Of a stretch of DNA of 13,597 nucleotides, positions 7,940 to 13,171 are shown in pieces. A model generated the notes under the pieces. The model was not told where the DNA came from. It worked only from the letters and a program-made list of their open reading frames with translations, and made no database searches. This DNA comes from an uncultured Clostridia bacterium (GTDB lineage: Bacteria; Bacillota; Clostridia; TANB77; CAG-508): positions 1 to 13,597 of the forward strand of contig CANQOU010000024.1 of NCBI GenBank assembly GCA_947625565.1, in the 5' to 3' direction. Every line of letters begins with the position of its first letter. Positions within the stretch are counted from its first letter, which is position 1. The position numbers were made by a program, and so were the translations under genes.

Positions 7940-7948
7940 TTTGAATTG

Positions 7949-7989
7949 CTCCTTACCATATATATTTATTATAAATATATTGTAAGGAG
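7949..7989 (-). promoter_or_regulatory. hairpin over the ZIP gene ribosome binding site
   Basis: CTCCTTAC (7949-7956) and GTAAGGAG (7982-7989) are perfect eight-base complements, and the A/T-rich interior (7961-7967 with 7973-7979) also pairs. In the ZIP mRNA the downstream arm contains the AAGGAG ribosome binding site and the upstream arm is an exact anti-ribosome-binding-site. The same palindrome could instead be a DNA operator for a metal repressor. Confidence 0.6.
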
Positions 7990-8159
7990 TTTAGTTTTAT
8001 ACTTCTATATCTTTAAATAATTTTAGTATGTAGAATTGCTTTCTATTTTTATGCTACTTGATAAAATATGCTAAATTCATCCCATCTATTGTTATTAATT
8101 GCTCTACATGCTTATTTATTTCTCTTTTCAATTTTTATTAATTATTTTTTTATGTTTGC
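7990..8159. other. AT-rich intergenic stretch, nothing recognised
   Basis: No ORF with a ribosome binding site, no structured RNA and no convincing promoter for the ZIP gene was found here. Confidence 0.5.
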
Positions 8160-8188
8160 TTGAAATTACCATAAAATCATTGTATTAT
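8160..8188 (+). promoter_or_regulatory. promoter of the 42-codon mRNA
   Basis: TTGAAA (8160-8165), exactly 17 bases, TATTAT (8183-8188). The start would be near A8195, giving an mRNA of about 240 nt that ends at the terminator at 8400-8433. Confidence 0.75.
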
Positions 8189-8196
8189 ATATGCAA

Positions 8197-8242
8197 CCTT
8201 TCATTGTCAGAGGGTAGTCTTTACTTAAAGCCGGAAAGGGGG
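8197..8242 (+). promoter_or_regulatory. folded leader masking the ribosome binding site
   Basis: CCTTTC (8197-8202), at the very 5' end of the predicted mRNA, is the exact complement of GAAAGG (8234-8239) within the ribosome binding site AAAGGGGG (8235-8242). A small inner hairpin, CTTT/AAAG, lies at 8219-8230. Such 5' end to ribosome binding site pairing is typical of type I toxin mRNAs. Confidence 0.5.
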
Positions 8243-8250
8243 CATTTAGG

Positions 8251-8379
8251 ATGACAGCTCATGATGCAATTCTTCGTTTAGTGGATTTGTTGATGTTAGA
8301 AAAAGACAAAAATGCACAATTACAATTAGAACTTCAACAAGAGAAACGAAAACAAGATGACCAAACAAACAAAGACTAA
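8251..8379 (+). CDS. 42-aa antisense-controlled peptide, par-like locus
   Basis: Not a recognised family. 42 codons: MTAHDAILRLVDLLMLEKDK, then a Gln/Lys/Glu-rich tail ending QTNKD. ATG is eight bases after AAAGGGGG, an unusually strong ribosome binding site. Residues 5-17 form a short amphipathic/hydrophobic helix and the rest is highly charged and probably coiled-coil; there is no full membrane segment, unlike Fst or TxpA toxins. The gene has its own promoter and terminator, and bases 8252-8264, beginning at the second base of the start codon, are perfectly complementary to the facing small RNA. The peptide is therefore probably made only when the RNA is lost or depleted. Toxin, signalling peptide and regulator are all possible; the architecture favours a type I toxin-like role. 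Confidence 0.65.
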   Translation: MTAHDAILRLVDLLMLEKDKNAQLQLELQQEKRKQDDQTNKD

Positions 8380-8399
8380 TAGTATCAATACATAGTCGA

Positions 8400-8433
8400 C
8401 AGGGTAGATAGTTGCAGTCTACTCTGTTTTTTT
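8400..8433 (+). terminator. terminator of the 42-codon mRNA
   Basis: Arms CAGGGTAGA (8400-8408) and TCTACTCTG (8418-8426) form nine pairs including one G-U, followed by seven T. The nine-base loop TAGTTGCAG is complementary to the loop of the facing small RNA's terminator. Confidence 0.88.
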
Positions 8434-8436
8434 GAA

Positions 8437-8510
8437 TAAAAAAAATGTGTGTAGTTGCAATACACACATGCATTCAGTGTTGACAGCTCATGACAAACAC
8501 TTTATTTTGT
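8437..8510 (-). ncRNA. antisense small RNA, par RNA II-like
   Basis: A predicted RNA of about 74 nt on the minus strand, with no ORF. It begins about seven bases after a near-perfect promoter and ends in an intrinsic terminator. Its 5' half folds with AGTGTT/AACACT (8496-8501 with 8476-8481), displaying a 14-nt loop. The 13-nt element TCATGAGCTGTCA (8481-8493) occupies this loop and is the exact reverse complement of the 42-codon mRNA at 8252-8264, starting at the second base of the start codon. Its terminator loop is also complementary to the mRNA terminator loop. Size, convergent orientation and two-point pairing mirror RNA II of the pAD1 par locus. It should block translation of the peptide. 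Expression is inferred, not shown. Confidence 0.75.
8438..8469 (-). terminator. terminator of the antisense RNA
   Basis: On the minus strand, the perfect nine-base stem ATGTGTGTA/TACACACAT (8445-8453 with 8461-8469) with loop TTGCAAC is followed by an eight-base T run. Confidence 0.88.
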
Positions 8511-8516
8511 ACTTAA

Positions 8517-8545
8517 ATAATAACATATTTTCTTTTATTTGTCAA
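8517..8545 (-). promoter_or_regulatory. strong promoter of the antisense RNA
   Basis: Minus strand: consensus -35 TTGACA (8540-8545), 17-base spacer, -10 TATTAT (8517-8522). It is a closer match than the promoter of the mRNA it faces, as expected for an antitoxin RNA made in excess. Confidence 0.8.
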
Positions 8546-8555
8546 ATCAAAAATA

Positions 8556-8741
8556 TAAGTCTTTAATAGGCATTCATAAATGTATAGAATGAAAACTCTA
8601 TAACTATCTATATATCAACATCCCCTATTATATATAACATTGCTTTTCTTCAGAAAATTGTACTATAATTTAGAAAAATTTATAAAAAACTTGTAACAAA
8701 ATATTAAGAAATGATACTAATTAAGTAAAGGAGGAAAAAAT
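8556..8741 (+). promoter_or_regulatory. leader and promoter region of the sigma factor operon
   Basis: It contains a sigma-A-type promoter, TTGCTT (8640-8645), 18 bases, TATAAT (8664-8669). A TGTAAC at 8692-8697 resembles the AAC-containing -35 of ECF promoters and could allow autoregulation, but I see no matching CGTC-type -10. A short inverted repeat TATAGA/TCTATA occurs near 8583-8599. Confidence 0.45.
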
Positions 8742-9230
8742 ATGCAGGATATAGCCGAAATATATAAAAAATATAGTGAAATTGTTTATAAATATGTATT
8801 CTGCTTAACTGGAAACGAAGATATAACTGAAGAAATTGTCCAAGAAACTTTTTTAGTAGCTGTTCAAGATATAAATAAATTTAAAGGTGAATGCAAAATA
8901 TCTACTTGGCTATGTCAAATAAGCAAATATATATGGTACAAAAAATTAAGGAAACAAAAATTAAAACAAGAATTACCATTAGATAATATGCAAAATTCAT
9001 TATTTATAGATGAATCAATCGAAGAAGAAATTTGCATCAAAGAAGATAAGCTACAATTATTTAAGAAATTGCAAACTCTTGACGAAAACACTAGAAACGT
9101 AATGTATTTAAGAATACTTGGAAATTTTGAATATAGTGAAATAGCAGAAATAATGGATAAAAGTTCAAATTGGGCAAGAGTTGTATTTTTTCGTGGAAAG
9201 CAAAAATTAAAGGAGGAATTTGATAAATGA
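8742..9230 (+). CDS. ECF-family RNA polymerase sigma factor
   Basis: 162 residues, normal for an extracytoplasmic-function sigma factor (regions 2 and 4 only). Region 2 covers about 8-70, with EEIVQETFLVAVQDINKFKG and STWLCQISKYIWYKKLRK, the core-binding and -10 recognition helices. Region 4 covers about 108-160 (TLDENTRNVMYLRILGNFEYSEIAEIM...SSNWARVVFFRGKQKLKE), a helix-turn-helix contacting the -35. AAAGGAGG lies eight bases before the ATG. Its TGA overlaps the start of the anti-sigma gene (ATGA), so the pair is translationally coupled. The signal is unknown; clostridial ECF factors often respond to cell-wall or antimicrobial-peptide stress. The target regulon is not visible here. Confidence 0.93.
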   Translation: MQDIAEIYKKYSEIVYKYVFCLTGNEDITEEIVQETFLVAVQDINKFKGECKISTWLCQISKYIWYKKLRKQKLKQELPLDNMQNSLFIDESIEEEICIKEDKLQLFKKLQTLDENTRNVMYLRILGNFEYSEIAEIMDKSSNWARVVFFRGKQKLKEEFDK

Positions 9231-9868
9231 AAAATGAATGTGATATTGTTAGGGACTTATTGTTTAGCTATTGTGATGGAGTTTTAAGTCAAACTTCTAA
9301 AGAATTAGTAGAAGAACATTTAAAAAATTGTGAAAGTTGTAGAAATATATTAGAAGAAATTAAGCAAGATGATAAAAACCCAAAGCAAAAAAAAGAAATA
9401 GATTTTCTTAAAAATATAAAAAAGAAATTAAATAAAAAAAATATAATTATATCTATTACATTGATATTTTTAGCTTGTATAGTTATATTTAATATATTAG
9501 CATTTCGTTATTATAATGAAATGGCTTCAAAAATGGAAATATATTTACAAGATAATATTTCAGATGAAGAAATTGAAAATATAAAGAATAAAATAACAGA
9601 AATTAGTAGTGATATAGAGTTAGAATATATTTCAAAAGAAAAATCATTAGAAAGAATGAAATATAAGCTACGCGATGAAAAAAACGTAAATGTACTAGAC
9701 GGTTTTAATGTAAATCTTTTTCATGAATCAATTGAAATAAAAGCAGATCCAGAAGAAGTTGAAACAATATTATCTACAATTCGAGATATGTCAGGAATAA
9801 GAAAGATAATTACTTATGAAAATAATAATCCATATGAATTATTTATAGGATATCTTTTAACAAAATAA
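9227..9868 (+). CDS. zinc-finger anti-sigma factor, single-pass membrane
   Basis: 213 residues. The N-terminal cytoplasmic ZAS domain (1-45) has His31-x3-Cys35-x2-Cys38 (HLKNCESC) plus upstream Cys residues, and is expected to bind and sequester the sigma factor encoded just before it. One membrane helix spans about 72-93 (NIIISITLIFLACIVIFNILAF). The remaining 120 residues lie outside the membrane and are rich in Glu, Ile and Lys, resembling a sensor domain I do not recognise. The start overlaps the sigma gene stop by four bases, and AAAGGAGGAA within the sigma gene serves as its ribosome binding site. A strong stem-loop follows the stop. Confidence 0.88.
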   Translation: MKNECDIVRDLLFSYCDGVLSQTSKELVEEHLKNCESCRNILEEIKQDDKNPKQKKEIDFLKNIKKKLNKKNIIISITLIFLACIVIFNILAFRYYNEMASKMEIYLQDNISDEEIENIKNKITEISSDIELEYISKEKSLERMKYKLRDEKNVNVLDGFNVNLFHESIEIKADPEEVETILSTIRDMSGIRKIITYENNNPYELFIGYLLTK

Positions 9869-9873
9869 ATATT

Positions 9874-9907
9874 TTAAGCATTTGCCTTAAGGTAAGTGCT
9901 TAATTTT
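9874..9907 (+). terminator. terminator of the sigma/anti-sigma operon
   Basis: Arms TTAAGCATTTGCC and GGTAAGTGCTTAA pair over 13 positions with two G-U around a TTAA loop. Only four T follow, so termination may be partial. Confidence 0.65.
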
Positions 9908-9918
9908 AGGCATAAAAA

Positions 9919-9947
9919 TTGAATTTCAGTTTAAAATATGCTATAAT
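9919..9947 (+). promoter_or_regulatory. promoter upstream of the c-di-GMP riboswitch
   Basis: TTGAAT (9919-9924), 17-base spacer, TATAAT (9942-9947). The start near 9954 is just before the aptamer. Confidence 0.7.
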
Positions 9948-9960
9948 AAATTAGATGTAA

Positions 9961-10040
9961 ATAGCAAAATAAACGAAAGTTTATGACGCAAAGCCATAGG
10001 TCTAAAAGTTTGAAAAAACTCATGATTGCTAGGTTGCCTT
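9961..10040 (+). ncRNA. cyclic di-GMP-I (GEMM) riboswitch aptamer
   Basis: It has the signature GACGCAAAGCC (9985-9995) directly after a stem capped by a GAAA tetraloop (ATAAAC/GTTTAT, 9969-9984). A second stem capped by GAAA (AGTTT/AAACT, 10007-10020) is followed by the conserved TTGCTAGGTTGCC end. TAGCAA (9962-9967) pairs with TTGCTA (10026-10031) to close the fold. These elements together match the GEMM-I class, which binds the second messenger c-di-GMP and in Clostridia controls motility, adhesion and secreted-protein genes. It sits in the leader of the gene at 10069. Confidence 0.88.
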
Positions 10041-10066
10041 CCATAGTAAAAAAGGGAGGGTTTTTT
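10037..10066 (+). terminator. riboswitch expression platform: terminator overlapping the ribosome binding site
   Basis: CCTTCC (10037-10042) pairs with GGGAGG (10054-10059), then GT6 follows. The 5' arm shares CC with the end of the aptamer, and the 3' arm is the ribosome binding site of the next gene. Aptamer and hairpin therefore probably compete; the direction of control (on or off with c-di-GMP) is not certain from sequence. Confidence 0.65.
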
Positions 10067-10068
10067 AT

Positions 10069-10686
10069 ATGAAAAAGAGGATTTTAAAAATTATAGGAAT
10101 AATATTATTAATAGTTATTGCCATATTTTTAATTCATACTATTAGAAATTATGTTATCATTTCTGATCTGCAAGAAAAAATATCAAAATATGTAAATAGC
10201 ACTAATTATCGTACAAAGTCTGTAACAACAGAAAATGATGGATCAATTGTTACAATGGAATATTACAAGAAAGATAATAAAGAAGTAGTATTTATGGAAA
10301 GAAATTTAAATGGCGAAAGAAAAGACACGTTTTATGATAACAAAGAAGGTAAAACGGTACAATTAAATACTGACAACCTTGTATCAGTTAATATTTATAA
10401 TTTTATGGAATCAGATAACAAATGGCAAACACTTTTTGGAAGTATTTTTGCAAATATAAAATCTGCTAATTGTGATGGAAAAGATTGTTATATTATAAAA
10501 GGATTTTTATCATCAATGTCATTAAATTCAACGAGTTCAGAAACTTATATTGAAAAAGATACAGGATTATATTTTAAAACAGTAGATGGAGAAAATATTT
10601 CTAAAAAAGAATATGAATTTGATAAAGTAGACGATTCAATATTTGTTGAACCTGATATAGGTTTATATACAATTAAAGAAAAGTAA
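10069..10686 (+). CDS. c-di-GMP riboswitch-controlled membrane-anchored protein
   Basis: Family not recognised. 205 residues. An N-terminal membrane anchor or uncleaved signal (about 4-24, RILKIIGIILLIVIAIFLIHT) has no lipobox cysteine; the remainder is predicted outside the cell. The body has a beta-rich look with alternating polar and aromatic strands (GSIVTMEYYKKDNKEVVFME, KTVQLNTDN, DCYIIKGF, TYIEKDTGLYFKTV, IFVEPDI), reminiscent of LolA/MucB-like extracytoplasmic domains; this is only a resemblance. There are two cysteines, near NCDGKDC, that could form a disulfide. GGGAGG, sequestered in the upstream hairpin, is nine to ten bases before the ATG. The gene ends at the terminator carried by repeat copy 2. 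Confidence 0.8.
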   Translation: MKKRILKIIGIILLIVIAIFLIHTIRNYVIISDLQEKISKYVNSTNYRTKSVTTENDGSIVTMEYYKKDNKEVVFMERNLNGERKDTFYDNKEGKTVQLNTDNLVSVNIYNFMESDNKWQTLFGSIFANIKSANCDGKDCYIIKGFLSSMSLNSTSSETYIEKDTGLYFKTVDGENISKKEYEFDKVDDSIFVEPDIGLYTIKEK

Positions 10687-10737
10687 GATTATTCATACAA
10701 GATATGTCAAAGACTAATAGTAGCAATACATCGTCGG

Positions 10738-10771
10738 CAGGGTAGATAGTTGCAGTCTACTCTGTTTTCTT
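10738..10771 (+). terminator. terminator of the riboswitch-controlled gene (repeat-borne)
   Basis: Arms CAGGGTAGA (10738-10746) and TCTACTCTG (10756-10764), followed by TTTTCTT. The stem and the TAGTTGCAG loop are identical to copy 1. Confidence 0.82.
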
Positions 10772-10774
10772 GAA

Positions 10775-10847
10775 TAAAAAAATGTGTGTAGTTGCAATAC
10801 ACACATGCATTCAGTGTTGACAGCTCATAACAAACACTTTATTTTGT
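10775..10847 (-). ncRNA. second antisense small RNA, orphan copy
   Basis: A homologue of the small RNA at 8437-8510, without an adjacent target ORF. All functional parts are kept: the AGTGTT/AACACT hairpin (10833-10838 with 10813-10818), the target-pairing loop and the complementary terminator loop. The pairing element reads TTATGAGCTGTCA; its single change replaces a G-C pair with a G-U pair against the 42-codon mRNA, so it should still pair. It could back up the first RNA in trans, or be a decaying remnant. Transcripts reading through from the two-component operon would also contain it. Confidence 0.6.
10776..10806 (-). terminator. terminator of the orphan small RNA and of the two-component operon
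   Basis: Minus strand: the perfect nine-base stem ATGTGTGTA/TACACACAT (10782-10790 with 10798-10806) with loop TTGCAAC, then seven T. Confidence 0.85.
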
Positions 10848-10853
10848 ATTTAA

Positions 10854-10882
10854 ATAATAACATATTTTCTTTTATTTTTCAA
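10854..10882 (-). promoter_or_regulatory. promoter of the orphan small RNA
   Basis: -10 TATTAT (10854-10859), 17-base spacer, -35 TTGAAA (10877-10882). One base of the -35 differs from copy 1 (TTGACA), so it is probably somewhat weaker. It lies about 26 bases past the stop of the upstream minus-strand gene. Confidence 0.65.
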
Positions 10883-10907
10883 ATCAAAAATAAGGAAAAT
10901 ATGTGTC

Positions 10908-11333
10908 TTATCTAATATACTTTTCTATTGAATTATATTCGTCTCCACTTATTTTATATATTCCATTATATGGTTGCTCTATATAGTAATTATCATTTCT
11001 TATATAAACAAATATTATAGATGTACCCTCTTCTTCAAAATTAAATTTTACTGTTATTATCTCTTCTGTATTTACTGGAAAGTCATTTATGCTTTCTTGT
11101 TTTGTATTTCTTCCTTTCCCACTATTATTTAAAATATAAATAATGTCTTGTATTTCCTGAGTATCTGTAATTTCTTTTTGATTTGCTTGTGTTTCTATAG
11201 TTATGCTTTTTAATTTTTCCTGTTTTGGCAAGTTTAGTTCATAAGTTCTTTTATTTAAGATAATTAAAATAAAAGTTATAGTAAATAAAAAAATTAATAA
11301 TATAATTATTGCTATTTTTGTTTCTTTCTTCAT
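10908..11333 (-). CDS. membrane-anchored small protein, DUF5301-like
   Basis: 141 residues from the ATG at 11333, chosen because AGGAG lies seven bases upstream; an in-frame ATG at 11357 lies inside the kinase gene and lacks such a site. An N-terminal membrane helix (TKIAIIILLIFLFTITFILIIL) is followed by an extracytoplasmic domain with LPKQEKLKSITIE, VKFNFEEEGTSIIFVYIRND and YIEQPYNGIYKI. This resembles DUF5301 proteins, which I recall next to VanRS-type systems in Clostridia, with no assigned function. It is the last gene of the regulator-kinase operon, starting about 13 bases after the kinase stop. A sensing or accessory role to the kinase is plausible by position only. Confidence 0.7.
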   Translation of the reverse strand: MKKETKIAIIILLIFLFTITFILIILNKRTYELNLPKQEKLKSITIETQANQKEITDTQEIQDIIYILNNSGKGRNTKQESINDFPVNTEEIITVKFNFEEEGTSIIFVYIRNDNYYIEQPYNGIYKISGDEYNSIEKYIR

Positions 11334-11346
11334 AACTTGACTCCTA

Positions 11347-12429
11347 TCATAATTCAATGTAAAATTCTATATATTCATTATCATTTTTTACCTTAATTGT
11401 ACCACCATGCAATTCTATTATTTCTTTAGTAATTGCTAATCCTAATCCAGTCCCCCCTGTACTACTTGTTCTTGCTTCATCTGCTCTATAGAATTTATCA
11501 AATATCTTTTCCAATTTATATTTTGGAATTTTATCACCTTTATTTTTAAATATTATATTTATTTTTCCTTCTTTTTGCAATATTTCAATTTCTATATCAG
11601 TGTTTTTATAACTATAGCTAATTGCATTTTTTATCAAGTTTCCAAATGCTCGTGCTAACTTATCTCCATCTCCTAGAAAATATATGTGCTTTGGTTTATT
11701 CACAATACAATTCAATCCATTTTCTTGTAGCATTGGATAAAATTCGTCTATCAATTGCTCCATTAAAAATGATAAATCTATTTTACTTTTATTTATAGGA
11801 ATTTCCTGCAAATTATATCTAGTTATTTCAAAAAATTGATTTGTAAGTTCTTCTAATCTAATTGATTTATCTAAAGCTATTTTTATATACTTTTCTTGCA
11901 TATCTTTAGAAATTTCTTTTTCTTGTGTTAATAAACTTAAATATCCTATTACAGAAGTTAGTGGTGTTTTCAGGTCATGAGCCATATACATAATTAAATC
12001 ATTCTTTTTTTGCGTTTCTTCACTTGCTTTGTTTTTACTTGCTATTAAGTCTGCTCTTATATTATTTAATCTATTTTCTAATACGATTAAATCATTTGAT
12101 AATTTTATATCTTGTTCTGGGTTTTTTAATATTTTATCTATTGCTGATATTGTTTCTATTATGTTATTATTTGAATTTCTAATAACTATAAAAGTTATTG
12201 TTATTAAAATAATAAAATATGTTAAAACCATTATTATAGTTTTGTTTCCAATAAACCAATAATATAGATGTCCACTAAATTGAGCTGTATTTTCTGCAAG
12301 TATATCATTGAAAATCCCATCAACAAATATTTCTAATATGATTATTGACATTATGCTATATAAAAGTATTTTCATAATACATTTTCGTGATAGACTATTT
12401 TTTAATTTTCTAAATTCTTTATTGTTCAA
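11347..12429 (-). CDS. VanS-like sensor histidine kinase
   Basis: 360 residues. Two membrane helices (about 20-36 and 63-84) flank a short external loop of about 25 residues, so it is a small-loop sensor. The dimerisation/phosphoacceptor motif MAHDLKTPLTSVIGYL places His at 151. The ATPase domain has the N box FGNLIKNAI (262-270), the F/G1 region and the G2 box GGTGLGLA (325-332), with FDKFYRADEARTSSTGGTG typical of VanS proteins. The frame opens with TTG at 12429, overlapping the end of the regulator gene by 11 bases; an internal ATG at codon 19 is the alternative start. The partner is the VanR-like regulator, here frameshifted. No vanHAX-type ligase genes are in the window, so vancomycin resistance should not be inferred. 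Confidence 0.88.
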   Translation of the reverse strand: MNNKEFRKLKNSLSRKCIMKILLYSIMSIIILEIFVDGIFNDILAENTAQFSGHLYYWFIGNKTIIMVLTYFIILITITFIVIRNSNNNIIETISAIDKILKNPEQDIKLSNDLIVLENRLNNIRADLIASKNKASEETQKKNDLIMYMAHDLKTPLTSVIGYLSLLTQEKEISKDMQEKYIKIALDKSIRLEELTNQFFEITRYNLQEIPINKSKIDLSFLMEQLIDEFYPMLQENGLNCIVNKPKHIYFLGDGDKLARAFGNLIKNAISYSYKNTDIEIEILQKEGKINIIFKNKGDKIPKYKLEKIFDKFYRADEARTSSTGGTGLGLAITKEIIELHGGTIKVKNDNEYIEFYIEL

Positions 12430-13103
12430 TTTTATATCCCACTCCCCATACTGTTTTTATAAATTTAGGTTTTTTACTATCTTCTTTCAATTTTTCTCTT
12501 ATTCTTCTTATATGTACCATCACTGTATTATTATTGTCTAAGTATTTTTCTTTCCATACTTTTTCGAATAATTCTTCTGAGCTTATAACATTCCCTCTCT
12601 TTCGTGCTAGATATAGTAATATTTCAAATTCTATTGGTGTTAATTCTATTTTTTGATTATATAACCTACAACTATGCTTATCTTGGTTTATTTCTAATCC
12701 ATTTATATAAATAATATTGTCTTCTTCTTTTTCATTATATTTTGTATATCTTCTATAAGCTGATTTCACTCTTGCAACAAGTTCTAAAGGATTAAATGGT
12801 TTTGTAATATAATCATCTGCTCCGAACAGAAAGTCCTTTTATTTTGTCTTTATCTTCAATTTTAGCAGTAAGCATTATTATAGGAAATTTTAGTTCTTTT
12901 GACCTTATATATTTACATATTTCAAATCCATCAATATCTTTTATCATTATATCTAAAATTGCAAAATCTAGTTTTTGATTATTTATACAATCTATTGCAG
13001 ATTTTGCTTCATAAAACTTAAAAACATTATAGTTTTCATTTTTCATATATAGCTCAATTAAATCTGCTATTTCTTTTTCATCATCTAATACTAAAATATT
13101 CAT
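12419..13103 (-). pseudogene. VanR-like response regulator split by a 1-bp frameshift
   Basis: OmpR/PhoB-family regulator. The receiver domain starts at 13103 (MNILVLDDEKEIADLI) with acidic Asp7-Asp8, phosphoacceptor Asp51 and Thr79; GAGGG lies six to seven bases upstream. After ...KDKIKGL the frame runs into SVRSR and a stop. One base later, in another frame, the expected continuation appears: GADDYITKPFNPLELVARVK, then the winged helix (LTPIEFEILLYLA, VMVHIRRIREKL, VWGVGYKI) to 12419. Removing one base in TCTGTTC (complement of 12824-12830) restores a 227-residue protein of normal length. So it is either a real inactivating insertion or a sequence error. No internal start looks good for the DNA-binding half alone. 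Confidence 0.85.
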
Positions 13104-13171
13104 TTATTACCCTCTTTCTAATTATTTACATTTTAACATATAATACTTTTTATTTCTATTGTTTAGACAAA

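Larger units (their letters stand above)
8370..8555. repeat. 186-bp direct repeat, copy 1
   Basis: It runs from the last codons of the 42-codon ORF through both convergent terminators and the small-RNA gene to its -35 box. It matches 10708-10892 in the same orientation with seven substitutions and one single-base indel (about 96 percent identical). Confidence 0.95.
10708..10892. repeat. 185-bp direct repeat, copy 2
   Basis: Same orientation as 8370-8555 and about 96 percent identical. It starts at the equivalent of the last two codons of the 42-codon ORF; the rest of that ORF, its leader and its promoter are absent. It sits exactly between two convergent genes, which use its terminators. Confidence 0.95.

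Noticed and set aside
8251..8379. Assignment of the 42-aa peptide to the Fst/Ldr or holin-like toxin families
   Set aside because: The RNA architecture fits par, but the peptide lacks the roughly 20-residue hydrophobic helix of those families. The short similarity of its N-terminus to holin-like toxins (Met-Thr-x-x-Asp/Glu-Ala) is too weak.
8246..8473. A 75-codon open frame on the minus strand across the 42-codon ORF
   Set aside because: It has no ribosome binding site, spans two intrinsic terminators and lies opposite a small ORF with strong expression signals; it is an antisense shadow.
8370..10892. A transposon or composite insertion sequence formed by the two repeats
   Set aside because: The repeats contain no transposase, have no terminal inverted repeats, and are fully explained as an antisense RNA gene plus terminators.
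12419..12769. A separate short DNA-binding protein starting at GTG 12769
   Set aside because: The reading frame continues upstream with 18 more conserved receiver-domain codons; this is the second half of the frameshifted regulator.
11347..13103. A vancomycin-resistance gene cluster
   Set aside because: The regulator and kinase resemble VanR and VanS, but no ligase, dehydrogenase or dipeptidase genes are present, and such regulators are common outside resistance clusters.
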